DNA of 64,000 nt from Cryptomeria japonica (GCF_030272615.1 NC_081405.1:651392920-651456919), one strand, 5' to 3'; positions 1-11,712 are shown, numbered from the stretch's first letter. Numbers and translations: made by a program. Notes: generated from the letters alone by a model not told the origin.

Positions 1-106
1 ATGATGAACATATTTATAATATTATATATTATAAAGAAAGTGATCGCACAAACATGAGGCGAAGAGGGATTGCAGAATTGTTAGCTTTCAAAACTTTCAA
101 GCAAAT

Positions 107-412
107 GTGATTGCCATGCGCAAAGCCAAACTCCTCGATTTTTGTCAGCATCCAACCTGCATTTGCCGCCATGGGAGATTTGGAACAAGGTATGGTCTAG
201 TTCAATGTTGGGGAGATATTTCCATCCAAGATTGCAAAACATGCTTATCTACTGCAAGGCAACGTTTAGAGGATAGATTTTCTACCAAGCAAGGAGCTCA
301 AGCTATGTTATCCACTTGCTTTGTCTGGTATGAGATACACCTTTTTTTCAATTCTAGCGTAGAACCACCTGCCCTTGTGGGATATCCTTCCACATATAAA
401 ATGGCAAAATAA
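107..412 (+). pseudogene. Gnk2-homologous (DUF26) domain fragment
   Basis: The 101-residue open frame carries the DUF26 signature: a Tyr-Gly-Leu lead, then Cys-x8-Cys-x2-Cys (CWGDISIQDCKTC), then a Cys-Phe-Val-x-Tyr-Glu-Ile block about 30 residues later. This is the core of the ginkbilobin-type fold. Family members are secreted antifungal lectin-like proteins, cysteine-rich receptor-like kinases and plasmodesma-located proteins. I see only one domain, with no signal peptide, transmembrane segment or kinase, and the frame stops soon after the domain. The flanking DNA is PPR-like rather than a kinase, so this looks like a displaced exon fragment and not a working gene. Family assignment is firm; function of this copy is doubtful. 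Confidence 0.6.
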
Positions 413-433
413 TTTGTCAGATGTTGTTGTTGG

Positions 434-660
434 ACAACCCTAGTAGACATTTATGCAAAATGTGGAAGCATAGACTAGGAATGTGAACCATCTAATGAGA
501 TGCATAAAAGAAATGTGGTCTCATAAGATGTCATGATTGTAGGATACACGCCAATGGATTTGTTGAAAAGTCTTTTGAGACTTTTAAGCAAATGCAATGG
601 GCAGATGTAAACCTTGATTCGACCACTCTTTACAATATCTCTCTTTCCTACACTAGAATA
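434..660 (+). pseudogene. Pentatricopeptide repeat (PPR) protein fragment
   Basis: The + strand from 434 translates to TLVDIYAKCGSID, the hallmark of plant PLS-class PPR repeats. It is followed by a degenerate Asn-Glu-Met-His-Lys-Arg-Asn-Val-Val-Ser stretch. After a frame change the pattern continues with ANGFVEKSFETFKQMQ and a region ending TLYNISLSYTRIG. Two in-frame stops and one frameshift interrupt it. PPR proteins bind organellar RNA in mitochondria or chloroplasts, but only about two repeats remain here. It directly follows the DUF26 fragment, which suggests that shuffled gene pieces were dropped together. It is a pseudogene fragment. Confidence 0.65.
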
Positions 661-1140
661 GGAGTTTTGGTTGACCCTCCACAGGTGAAGGCTGTTGGGA
701 AGGCCATATTAGGGTTTGAAAGGGGGCTTGTGGTGATTAGATTGTTGAGTGTTTGCAAAGTTTCGCTTTCCTCCACTAAGATAGAGAATATAATCCCTTT
801 GTTTTTGCCAATAGAATTGGATCTCATCAAAATATAATCCTTTTGTTTCTAACAATAAAATTGGATCGCATCAGTGTAGGGGCAGTGGAACAAGGTTTAT
901 TTATATGTTGGAGCATGTCATATCACCTGCGCCTCAACCTCGCCTATAAATGTAAATATAGAACGGTTAAAAGGAGACAGTCTTCCATCCAACGTGCTAT
1001 TTGAAATGGTGCCTCCAAGAATGTCATCAAAATCCTAGAATAGTGATATGATAGCAGATTTAATGGCTCATATTTGTTGAATTGCTTGCAACCCTCTTCA
1101 TAGTTATTAACCATTGATTTTAAAAGAAAGGTGTTCATTT
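661..1140. other. No gene seen
   Basis: I see no conserved protein motif, RNA gene or clear repeat here. The short open frames on both strands have no recognisable composition. Confidence 0.4.
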
Positions 1141-1229
1141 CGGCTGTAGCTATTTTGGCTCAAAAAATGACACGATTCACCGGTGTGTGCACCAAGATGG
1201 TGTGCAAAAAAGTGGACTCATGCCCAAAA

Positions 1230-1425
1230 AAAGTTGAAAAAACAGCAACCACGTTCGCGGTTTTAAAATTTTAAAAAACCTTGTATGCGGTTAGGTTCGT
1301 TATGCTCGAACCTAAATGGACAAAACCACGTATGCAATCCTTTAAGAAATAAGACCACGTACACGGTCCTTTAGGAACTAAAATCCCGTAACGGTTTTAG
1401 TTCCTAAAGGACCACGTACACAGTC
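1230..1425. repeat. CACGTA-type short repeats with an 18-bp inverted repeat
   Basis: A motif of the form ACCACGTAyrC-rrTCCTTTArGAA occurs repeatedly. One pair forms a perfect inverted repeat: GTCCTTTAGGAACTAAAA at 1366-1383 and its reverse complement at 1395-1412, separated by 11 bases. Earlier degenerate direct copies lie at about 1255-1350. The block ends about 135 bp before the first ATG of the decayed gene that starts at 1548. It could be a promoter-side repeat or the relic of a terminal inverted repeat of a DNA transposon. No transposase was found. Confidence 0.6.
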
Positions 1426-3419
1426 CCTGTCAATAAATTATTTTTTTCACAGTCGACTGTATCATTTTATCCCACAGTCGAGAGCAAGTTCGAGGGTTTT
1501 TTTCTTCCAAACTATGCACATGCTACCTATTTTCACACTCAGACACCATGGAAAGAGGTCAGTTACGCATTCTTTTTGTTTTTTTTGCACATTTGATAAA
1601 TTTTATTTACGTTTTCAATTTAAATTCGTTGATTTTGATTATTTTTTTTTATTTTTTGTTACCAATATTTGATTCTGAAAAATCCAAAACCACAACAAGA
1701 CGCACCTCAAAATCCATAGCAAAACCCACAACAAAACCCTCAGGATACACCTCTAGCTCCTCCTTTAGACCGTACAACAGCTACACAGGAGGATTTGCTT
1801 AATCGATTAGGACAAAACAATGCTAAAATAACTAGACTGATTGCTAGATTGAAAACATCTGAGCTTGAGCATCATTTATCCCTTGCCACTAGCCTAGAAA
1901 CATTGGCTATTGGTGCCATTGCAGTTTAGAGTCAGATTACAAAATGGGGAAACTATAGGGATAGGTGTTACACTTATTATGCTGATGGGTTATCATATGA
2001 TTCAGTGAAAAGAAAAAACATAAGTAAAGCACAACTATGTGCTCTTTTTGTTGATCCTAGAACTAGCGAGTCCTTACCTCTTAATGCAAAGAGGTTTCCC
2101 ATACATTGGTGTACCAATGTGTAGATAAAGAATCTTTTTTGGAATAGGTGGTGGATGGTCTTTGATGAACCACCTTGTAATAATTTTGAGGTTCCATTAT
2201 GTTTTTTGAGGAAAGTATATTGTGAGTTTGTCCTCAATAAGCGGCCTAATTATTTTGATATGAGAGAGTTCCATGGTAGAGATGGTGGCTCTGTCCAAGA
2301 TAGACCTGGAGCCCGTAGGGTATTAGACCCATAGAGTCGTTGCCCCCTAGCACCCAAACCCAAGGTGCATGCGATGGTCCCAGTAGCCCTGAAAGAGTCG
2401 ATGGAGCTAGAGACTCTTCAGGTGGCCACAACATTGACTAATGCGATCATCCAGCATGGGACATAGTTAGCACACCCTCTTGGCTTCGACGATGATCCAT
2501 TAGCTGAGGCAGCTCGCGTTGGTCAACCCATTGAGCATGTGTGTCCCACTTGCTCAAGCATATGCATAGGGATGAATGTCAAGGCTAGTGCAGATGGTTC
2601 CACGTCTCATCTATGCACAATTTGCAGGAGTAGATGTTAGACCCGCACGACTGACGATGTGGCGCTGACGGATAAATTGATGGACATGTTGTTTGCTAGT
2701 CAGTCGCAGACACAGGTGTGTTGATTTGAATTCATATTTTATTTATTAATCACTTAGAATTTGTAATTGTAAATAAATTTTTATTTATAGATTGATTTAA
2801 ATTGATACAAACAATATGCATTTCAAGATGCAGCAGTGGGTGTTAATACACCATCTGATGTTCCTCCCGCAGCTATTGCAGTTGCAACTTCAACGCCTAA
2901 GGTATAAATTTTGTAACATGTTAAAATAGAATAGTACTTTGAATTAAAAAAAAATTATAAGATATACTAACTCTCTTTAATGCTTGACAATTTTTTGTTT
3001 TGTAGGCATTGGCAAGGGACCAAATGTCCCACATTGATGATGTCATGCTCTTAGTGATCAATTTTGGCCTACAAAGCTACGCGGTATCATATTTTGTACA
3101 CCTTATTTTATGTATTCTTTTGATGGAATATTCAAGTCATTTAATTTTAGATTTGTTAAATTATGTTTAATATTATCTACTAATATCTCTTGTGTTAATT
3201 TTGTTTGTTTTAGGGTACCCCCTCCATGTCTAGGCCTCGTCCTCAGGGAAAGAAATCCTCCACGATGCCTAAACGTGGGAAGAAGGTAATTGAACACATT
3301 TTTAATTATACAATTGTTTGAAAAGGTTGAAATTTTCTTAGTTGGAATTTGTAGATTGATTAGTGTTTTTTGTCTGTTTTATATACAACGGCCATTGGGC
3401 TTTGTAGAATTGTTGAATG

Positions 3420-4622
3420 TGTTAGATAGTTCAAATAATCAGAAGACAACTGAGAGGGGCAGGATGAATCAGTTGTCATAGATTACCGAAACCATTAGCA
3501 ATTTAAAATTTAATACCAAAACCCAAAACATTAATACCAAAATAGCAAATAAACCAATTAAGCATAAACAATAATCACAGAATAAATACCATCCACATGA
3601 TACCAATATTCGTACGTGGAAAACCGGGTAAAGAGAAAAACCATGGTGAGAAGCCTACCCACAGTCAGATGATACTTCTACAGTAAGTATGTGAATTACA
3701 ATTGAGGGGCCTACACTTGCAGGAAGGCCAACAACCTAGAGTGCATTGTTCATCACAAAAGGAGCCTCACTAACTACAATCTGGAGAAGTGTTGAACTGT
3801 AAAAGATAGCATCTCCTATGCCCGAGTATAGTTTTATTTAAGCTCAATACCGGAGGACTAAATTCTCTTACATAAACCCAATTCGATCTCCAATGATTGA
3901 CCAAATCCTCTGCCTGAATGATATTACATTATTCGCACATTACATTCCTTGACCATGACCTATAACAATAACCATGATGATCTATAATGAGATCTTACAT
4001 CTATGTATACAAACCCTCGACCATAAACAATTAGGTCAGCCACCAAATAATAAACCAATTACATAATTACAAACCATGTCGGCCTTAGACCAAACAAATA
4101 ATATCAACACATAAGACATCCCGAAAATACATTAATAGGTCCTATCCACACGTTACATTAAAGTCGATCCATAACCTAGATCAATCGGGACCAAGTATAG
4201 GTCCACATGCAACATCAATAATCTCCATCAACCAAGTCTCAAATAGGATCACCAACAACATCATGAAACTCCACCAGAAGCTGCACCAACACCACTTATG
4301 TAATTCATAAAAGATCTCCCCCAAAAGCTTTGTCGGTGAAACCCTCACCGGAACCAGAAACCAATCTTCTAAGCAGGAAGGATAGCATCTGATCTACAAA
4401 CTAAAACCAACTGACCAAATATGAGTATAAATATCACGAACAAGCTGATTCCATCACTAGACTATATCCAAGCCTACTGGATCATGTCGAATCCAAGTTA
4501 ACCAAAAAACACTCAACCTACCGGGACCAGAAGGGTGTCAGTAAAGCATCCAAACAACTAGTGTTGGCATCAATGACAAAACATCAATGCAACACATAAC
4601 CAATTCCACCAAATGGCCAACA
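3420..4622 (-). mobile_element. Solo LTR of a Copia element, minus strand
   Basis: The segment is the reverse complement of the LTR family seen at 21072-22327 and 26922-28172. It starts TGTTAGATAG, matching the complement of that LTR's end, and finishes GGCCAACA, matching the complement of the TGTTGGC start. Flanks are GAATG (3415-3419) and AAATG (4623-4627), a five-base target duplication with one G/A difference. No internal sequence is present, so it arose by LTR-LTR recombination. It lies in an intron of the decayed 1548-5373 gene. Confidence 0.85.
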
Positions 4623-4737
4623 AAATGCACCTGATACGCTCGAGGATCGAGAAAGGGCAGAGATATATATCTCTACTTTATTTTCTTTATTTGATGATTC
4701 TATGCACGTGTACATGTGAACTTGTGATAAATTATAA

Positions 4738-5075
4738 TCTTATCATTTTTCATATAGGAAATATCCATAGTCGCTTCATCAATGGTGAGCCCTCCTCCGT
4801 GTACTAAAGAAGCATCTTAGGCTTCGATACACTTTTGTTTTATATATTGCATTAATTGTATTTAACCTACAATACTTATCATTATATTAATTGTATTTAA
4901 TCTTTAATCATTTTTCATATAGGTAATAGCCATAGCTGCTCCATCAATGGCGAGCACTCCTCAAACTACTGGAGAAGCATCTGAGGCTCCGATACACTTT
5001 TTTTCTTTGTATTGTAGATTTTTAGTGTTTTTGATCTATATATGTTAGTACATTGTATTAATTGTATTTAATCTA
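4738..5075 (+). repeat. 165-bp tandem duplication containing an exon
   Basis: The unit starting with a CATATAGG acceptor, an exon-like CCATAG...TCATCAATGG stretch and an AATTGTATTTAA tail occurs at about 4738-4900 and again at 4903-5075. The first copy of the exon carries stops; the second reads openly from 4923 to 4999. This is an intragenic exon duplication. Confidence 0.65.
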
Positions 5076-5373
5076 CAATAGGCCCCTTTGCGGTTCAACC
5101 ATAACTTGGATCCTTTGAAGTTTGTGTTCAAGAAAACTCCTAAGATTGACAAGGAGAAGACAAAGAAGATAGTAGATCCTAGATCAGCAGATGAGGTAAT
5201 CTACATTTCAATTGCAAATAAATTATGGTTAAATGCATATTTATGTTGATAATTGTGAACTATTTTCTACAAAAAGATTCTAACTTGGCTTTTGAATTGT
5301 GATTGTGCAGCCATGTACAGAGTTGTGTACTGCATCAAAGAGGCTCGATTTTGATGATCAATCACAAGTATAG

Positions 5374-6660
5374 GATCATAAAGTGTTAGTTGTGGTCATT
5401 GAATGACCAATACATGTAGATATATTCTACATTTTTATTGTATGTCGATTTGGACATGGCATATGCCACATTTTTGTAAAACTTGTATTGACTTGGCATA
5501 TATGCCTTTGTTGATATATATAAATCTTGATATTTGATCCAATAAATGTGTATTGTGTCATTATTGTGCATTTCGTTGATATTGAAATGCATATTCGATA
5601 CATACATAATTTGTTCATTGTGTTGATTATTATGCATTATGATATAAATAAATGATTATTGATAATTGATAAGGTTATTTGCTCAAACTATTCAGTGTAT
5701 TTGGTGGTTGCCCTTTTATAAAGTTAAATGAATATTTGCCCATGTAATCAACAATATGAATATAAACAACAAAAATATACGATATAAAACATTGCAATTG
5801 TGGAATATGATTTGATAAGCTTTCTAAAATATTGAATTAACCCTACAAAACTCCTTGTCTCAATCAAAATGAAATTCAATGGTAATGGTCAGATTTGATC
5901 CGTGGTAATGATCATTGGATGCTTTTGATTCCTTTCGTCAAATTTTGGTTTTTGTTTTTTTTTCCATTTGTTTTATCTAAATAAGGTGATTTGGGACCAT
6001 TAATGATCATTTGAAGTCATTTATGAAAGTTTGGGGTCATTTGGATAAAAGATGTAAAAGTTTCTTAATTGTTGTCAATATTGTCAAAGTTTCGTTGTGG
6101 GCACAAACCAACATCACGAGAACATCTAGGCGGGCATGTTTACGCTAGGCATGCTCCTGTTGTGTCTCCCAATGCGTCAGAACGTCAAGAGCCATACCCT
6201 ACCGACTCAATCTCTCAAGTGCTTTAAGTCCAAAAAATTGTCAAACTTTGATGAACAGTTTCTCACAATCTAGGATACATATGATCGATTTGTTTGAATC
6301 TATAGGGTCACATGAGGCTCATCTACAATGACCTATCTCAGTTTCTAACAATTCGAAACCATTTTCAAATGGTAGCATTTTTTCACCTACTGCAAAAACC
6401 ATCAGTGGCATGCAATGCAAAGTTGCAAGATAGGCTAGATTTCATTATATTCGTTGTGGGCACAAACCAACATCACGAGTGTGTTTGGGTGGGTAGTTTT
6501 GTGCTAGGCATACTCCTGTTGTGCCTCCTTGGTGGCAGTGGGTTAGCATCCCTCGCGAGGATTCGCGACATGGTTTAACAACCTTCTGTGGATTCTATAA
6601 GTCTAGTGGTTGTATCAAGAATTGGCAAGTCAATCTTTTGGTGCAACGACAACCCTAGCT
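5374..6660. repeat. Gene-free stretch with an 85-bp direct repeat
   Basis: No gene is seen. A direct repeat beginning TCGTTGTGGGCACAAACC lies at 6092-6177 and again at 6451-6533, about 359 bp apart, with moderate divergence. The end of this stretch should be the 5' LTR of the Copia-type element whose primer site starts at 6668. I can identify only the LTR's last bases (TGTAACA, ending at 6667), not its beginning. Confidence 0.45.
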
Positions 6661-6729
6661 TGTAACAAGTGGAAGCAGAGCCTAGTTCCTCTGAGGAAGC
6701 TTAACCGCATGAGGAAGATCTGGGAGATT

Positions 6730-7304
6730 GATTCTATGGATTTTGGTTTTTAGAGACAACTCAATGTGGCACTTGAGGATCTTGATGCAGCTAGAAGTGA
6801 GGTATGTACCTTGAAGAAGAACCAGAATGTTGTTGATGAATTCATTAGTGAGCTTAAGGATCAAGCAAGTGTATATAGAGAAAAGAGGAAGGAATTAATG
6901 GAATGGGACAAAGTTGACAAGGTTATCAAGCTTGAGAGAGAGAATGTTTCTTTGAAGAATGAGATGCAATCCATTGTGATGAGATTGACTAAGGAGATTG
7001 AGGATCGGAAGAAGAATTAAGAGAATCTGGTACAATCATTTAAGGAAAGAGTTGATGAATACTTCAGGCTTACCTATGAGAATGATTAGTTGAAGCTTGA
7101 GTTGACACAATCAAGGAATGATGGTCAAGAACTTGAAAGAAATATTGCTACCTTGAGGGATGAACTTGTTATTGCCAATGAATACAAAGACCAATTCAAA
7201 GCTAGTTCATCAAGGCTTGATGAGATGTTGGAAAGTCAAAGACATGGAAAGGATATGCGAGGCTTAGGATTTGAGAAAGGTGAATCCTCTGGATCTGGAC
7301 AAGG
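6730..7304 (+). pseudogene. Coiled-coil gag segment (Copia type), 5' part
   Basis: The translation is a continuous charged coiled coil from about 6766, rich in Lys, Glu, Leu and Asn heptads, broken by stops at 7018-7020 and 7087-7089. It ends in RGLGFEKGESSGSG, a hinge often seen just before the zinc knuckles of SIRE/Maximus-like Copia Gag proteins. The N-terminal UBN2-type gag domain expected upstream is missing: only about 80 bases separate the primer site from the coiled coil. The frame continues at 15665 after the inserted element. Gag would form the virus-like particle, and this copy is broken. Confidence 0.55.
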
Positions 7305-8937
7305 TGTGTGGGGGAAAAAGTGACACTAAGCTAATATGCCCTAATCTCGCTTTCAATCACACACTTGTAGAATACGAAAGAGCCTAGAGGTATCACACAA
7401 TTGACTACTTCTTTTTGTGGAAGAGAGAGCCACGGGCTACCTATTAGGATTTCTATTCCTTTGTTGCAAATGATAGATAGAATGATGCAAGTTCAATCCC
7501 TAACCCTAAGGTGCAAGTATGAACTAATAGCAAGATTTGCAGAATTGAGATTAAACAATGGAAAGCTATAAACACAAGGACAAGGCAAGAATGCAAATGC
7601 GTACCTAGTGTTAAAATCTGAGTGAAACTATTCGGGACGGGGGTGCGGGCGCCACTGTCCTGATTCTACTCCTGAAACTATTGTTTTGCAACCTGAAAAG
7701 TTGTCAGAAACTTGCTGAAAGTTGTTGTCTGACAGAGGGACCAGGGCGCCCAACGCCCCTATCCTGGTAGGACCAGGGCGCCCCACGCCCCTGTCCTGGT
7801 CTTTTACTCTAAAATTTGATGTGTTGCTTAGTTTTTGTCTGCTTCTTTCGGATCTGCAACTTGCGGCATCGTCCGAATTCCGAAACCTGCACTTATATCT
7901 GAAAAGGTGTGGTGGGCGGCTATATAGGGTTTTGCCTTAGTCAAACCCCCGCTTTGGTGATTTCCACCTCCACGAATAGCCAAGTTGTATTGTAAAAGTA
8001 GTGTGTGTGCAGACCTTGTGTGTGTGCAAGATCCTAAAATGCAAGTAAGCAAACTAGAGCAACCTAGAAAGTAAACCCTAATTGCTTGTAAATGATAATG
8101 TAAATGCTCCAAAACAAGATGCAAAGTGATCTAAAGCATGAATACAAATGATATATTGAAGCTTATGCAAAGACATGAAAACAACATGAAATCATACCCA
8201 ACCCCAAGGGAGGGGTACAAGCCAATCTTCAGTCGGTAATCCCCTATTGCTCTTCAATGTCTTCAAAGCCCTAAATGGATGAATGAAATTGATGGATGCT
8301 TGATGGATAGATGTTGAATGTGGTTGAAGTCTTCAAAGATCTGCCCTTTCGCTCCATAGAAGGTCCTTGAAACCAAAATTTCCCTCCTTTCCAATGAAGA
8401 AAGAGAGCTCTTATATATGAAACCCTAGGTCTTAATTCAACTTTTGGCCGACCTAGAGATTGAATCTCCCACCAATTTCTTGGGGTTAAGCTTTATTTTA
8501 TGATTGGATCGCGCTCCTAAAATTTTGGGAAAAATGTCCGGGACCGTGTGCACTCCGGGCGCCATGGTCCTGACAACTTTTCACCAAATTTTCAGGGCCG
8601 TCGGATATGATGATTTTAGAGAGAATCCCGAAATTACGGGTGATTTTGAGATGTTTTGTTCCCCAAAATCAAGCCCCCAAGTTCGAAATAGGACCTAATT
8701 AGGGTTTTAGATTAAATGATGTATTGGAAGAATAAAATGAAAGGGGCACACTTTAATGAAAAGGGCCCAACTTTATGATATGGAAGATGATGAAATAGAA
8801 CCTTAGACCTAATTAATTTAATTAATTAAGTGCTAAAGGGGAAATGCAATGCAAAATGCAAAATGCGCCAAGGTGGGTGCTAAACTAGGTGTGAAATTGT
8901 ACCACCCTAGCAAGTGCGTACAATTTACGAGGCCACA
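7305..8937 (-). repeat. LTR (3' LTR of the minus-strand element)
   Basis: This 1633-bp LTR matches 14037-15664 over its full length, with scattered, mostly transition differences. It contains a GC-rich block at 7738-7801 made of two hairpin units (ACCAGG...CCTGGT arms) in otherwise AT-rich DNA. The end reads GAGGCCACA, giving TGTGGCC on the element's strand. Confidence 0.88.
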
Positions 8938-8956
8938 TTTAGCCCCCACTTTAGTG
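8938..8956 (-). other. Polypurine tract
   Basis: On the minus strand the bases before the LTR start read AAAGTGGGGGCTAAA, a typical plus-strand primer directly abutting TGTGGC. Confidence 0.7.
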
Positions 8957-10758
8957 GTCATATGAACAATACGTGCATATGCAAGCTAAAGTACAGAAAA
9001 GTAAACATTATTTGAAAAAGGATATATCCATAAGTCTGTCGAACGAAGCCCCCAGCGGTATCTACAGTACATAGTTAGGAACTGCACACTACAAAACACA
9101 CGTTAGATCACAAAATCACCTAATGCTTACTAGGAAAGGTGATGAAAATTCGAGGGTAGCTATATGCCCCCCCCTGTTTCGGCTTGCTAATTTTAGTGAG
9201 TTGAAACAGGGTATCATGTTTACCACTTTGAATTGTTAAAGAATATTGATGACAAATGCTCACAAGAAGATTTGATATGAGATCAAAAACTAATGGAGAA
9301 TCATTTGGTAAGAAAGAGGACTAAATCTCAATTCCAACACAACAAATAGTGTGAGGATTTGAGAGTTCTCTAACACAAGATGAAGGATGTAAATGGAAAC
9401 AAAATTCAAAGAGAAGAAAAGAAAGGAAAAAAGCATGAATACACACATTGGTGATCCATGAGAAGAATAGTGAGAGAGAAAACATGGACTTCTCGCCCCT
9501 AGATCTTGTCTAGGTGATCCATGGGAAAAGGACATGGAAAACTAGCCCCTAGAGTCTGTCTAGGTGATCCATGTAAGGGAGGAGAGTGAGAAAGTCTAGC
9601 CTTATGCCGCTAGTTCCACTCAACCTCGTGCATGTGTGTGTAAGGGAGGTTAGAAACACCTCATAGGAGTCTATGCCCAAGTATGCTACAACCTGTATAT
9701 GTATAGTACCAAAACGTAACATCTCGCTCTAAGAGTCTATGCTCTGGTTCCGAGAATGACCCATTGTTCAAAAAGTGTAATGTTTATGTCATAAGCAAAG
9801 TAGAACAAGGATACCTACCTTCATCACACGAGAAGATACCCCAAAAATGCAACAATGTCATAGATCCAAGCAAGAGAGTTTTGCACTCTGTAAGCAAGGA
9901 TAAGATAGTTGAAAAGGGATATCTTGTAGTATATGTAAAGGAGATCCTTAGAGGAGAAGAGATCTTTGTACAAAAGCCACCTATCCCTGAGAGGAATTGT
10001 CTTAGACAAATATAACATCTTCTAGAATAAGACAAAGAAGAGAATAAAAATGCAATACTTCCTTCTTTTGTGAGGTGAAAGTGCTTCTTAATGAAGGATG
10101 ACGCTCTTTTTAACCCAATTGGGAGAGTGATTTCATTATGGATGTATTTTACCAAGTGCAAAAGAGGTTGTAGTCAAGGACTTACACCTCTTGTAAGAGA
10201 GAATCCTTGAACAAACAACAACAAATGCATACAAGGAATAACATCAAGTAATAAAGTTCACACCATCCACGAAATAGGAAAAAGTGGATCCTTAGATAAA
10301 AATAAGGAAAGATCATTGCCTCCCAAGGATAAGGACAATGAGAAGGACTTACACAATCTTATAGGGAGAGATTTAGACATAAGCAAAATGTACTACATAC
10401 TCACATGAGTTCATGCAAGCAAGACATTAGTGTATGTAAAATGCTCCTCACAAGAAGTGGGTAGGATAAGAAAGAGAATACACATCTTCTCCCATATCTA
10501 GAAAAAGAGGATTCTAAAGAAAAGATGATCAATATTTCCACACTATTACCCCAAAGGGAAATTTTAACCATAAAAAGGAGAGATGTATGAAATCACTCTT
10601 GTCCCCATAGGAACAAGAGATAATATAGAAAATTAGGCTATTGTGTTGCTTCAAAAATATGATTGCACTTGAAATTGTACCATCATGAATGACAATGAAC
10701 CCCCAGTAAATGAGCTACCAATGTCACATAATGATGAGCAACATAATAGCCATTAATG
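8957..10758. other. Non-coding interior of the minus-strand element, with hairpin pair
   Basis: No conserved protein is seen here. Two 41-base units at 9483-9523 and 9533-9573 each form a two-tier stem: outer CATGGA with TCCATG and inner CCTAGA with TCTAGG. The loops differ between the units. A weaker third relative lies just upstream, around 9435-9465. The rest of the stretch is A-rich on the + strand and featureless to my eye. Confidence 0.55.
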
Positions 10759-11712
10759 TTATTTAAAGACATGATAGTTTGAATGAGGTATTTGAATATG
10801 ACATGCTAAATGCTCAACTATAAGTGAGATCAAAAACATGTATAAAATGATAAAAATTGAAGAAGAAAAGTCACAAGAAATCTTAGAAGAGGGATGAGTG
10901 TAATTTATTAGAGCCTTATCCCTGGGGGAAAGGACTTTATGATGAATAGGAGATAAAGATTCATAAGTGGAATTAGAAATTTGAGGGGAGTCATAAAGAG
11001 ATTTGTTCATCGCCAAGATTTCCTTATGAGGGGAATGAGAGTTGATAGAAGTAGAAGATGATTTAGTTGAAGTGAGATCATCATCACTACTAAATATAGC
11101 ATTCACATTGAGAGATGGTCTTTTAGATGCTTTGGTGGGCTTAGAAAGATTATATCCAAGTCCAAATGAATATTCATGCATGTTATGTTCTAAAGGAACT
11201 TTAATTCCTTGTTCATTTGTGCCACAACCATTTCCACTATAGCCACTCTTAGCCAAAATGTGAAAACCACGACCATAAAGGGATGCTAAATTAGAGAGGG
11301 ATGAAGATGCCCCATAGGTCTTAGTGCTATTTGTATTAGAGGAAGATGTTGAAGAGTTATTTGAATCGGAGGTAGCCACAAAGTTGTTACTAAATTGCTT
11401 AGACAAAGTGGGCTTCTCTTTAGTTTCTTCCTTAGATTTTCCCTTCTCAATCTTAGGCACTCTATATTCTCCTACAAAAGTAGGGTTAAAGTCTAAAGAT
11501 CCCCAATCGTCTTCTGCGAGAACCTTCTCAAGATCAAAAGCCTTTTCATGTGTAGATTCAAGTTGAGAAGAATCTTCTTCAGGAACTTTAAGCTCATCCA
11601 AAGAATTTTGATTATCAGAGGGTGATGATTCATCCATAGGTATTTTGTTTAAAGAGTCATCACTAGAAGAGGAAGGTTTAGAAGAACTCCCTTTGGAAGT
11701 AGATGTTTGCAA
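10759..11712 (-). pseudogene. G-patch-containing C-terminal part of the Gag-protease polyprotein
   Basis: The minus-strand frame starts with a Ser-rich acidic linker. It then has a G-patch-like segment: GRGFHILAKSGYSGNGCG, a Gly-Ile-Lys-Val-Pro-Leu block and a closing SFGLGY (near 11140-11270). G-patch domains bind RNA or stimulate DEAH helicases in host proteins. In betaretroviruses a G-patch follows the protease and helps reverse transcription. Here it also directly follows the protease, after a frameshift near 11680-11712. A Ser/Thr-rich tail follows. The presence of the motif is clear; its role in this element is inference. Confidence 0.6.

Larger units (their letters stand above)
1548..5373 (+). 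pseudogene. Decayed multi-exon gene of unknown family, with a Cys-x2-Cys pair motif
   Basis: An ATG at 1548 sits next to a GTCAGT donor. A long exon follows at about 1681-2710; it encodes an N-terminal Gln/Pro-rich stretch, a helical segment, a block with SQITKWGNYRDR, and a Cys cluster (CPTC then LCTIC about 24 residues later) that looks like a zinc-binding four-Cys site. Further exons are bounded by AG and GT at about 2834-2901, 3006-3083, 3214-3285, 4751-4835 and 4923-4999 (a duplicated pair), 5082-5195 (38 codons, Lys-rich) and 5311-5373 (ends in TAG). At least five premature stops in the long exon are TAG where CAG would restore Gln. A solo LTR lies in one intron. I do not recognise the family. 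It may be a host gene or the gene of an unclassified DNA transposon. Confidence 0.5.

Noticed and set aside
3755-3775. TTGTTCATCACAAAAGG resembling the hairpin-array loop
   Set aside because: It lies in the Copia solo LTR, has no covarying arms, and its Copia relatives read CTACTCATCACAAAAGG; a chance match.
9784-10161. 125-codon minus-strand frame in the polymerase-free element
   Set aside because: No recognisable motif, and an overlapping + strand frame of the same length; likely chance.
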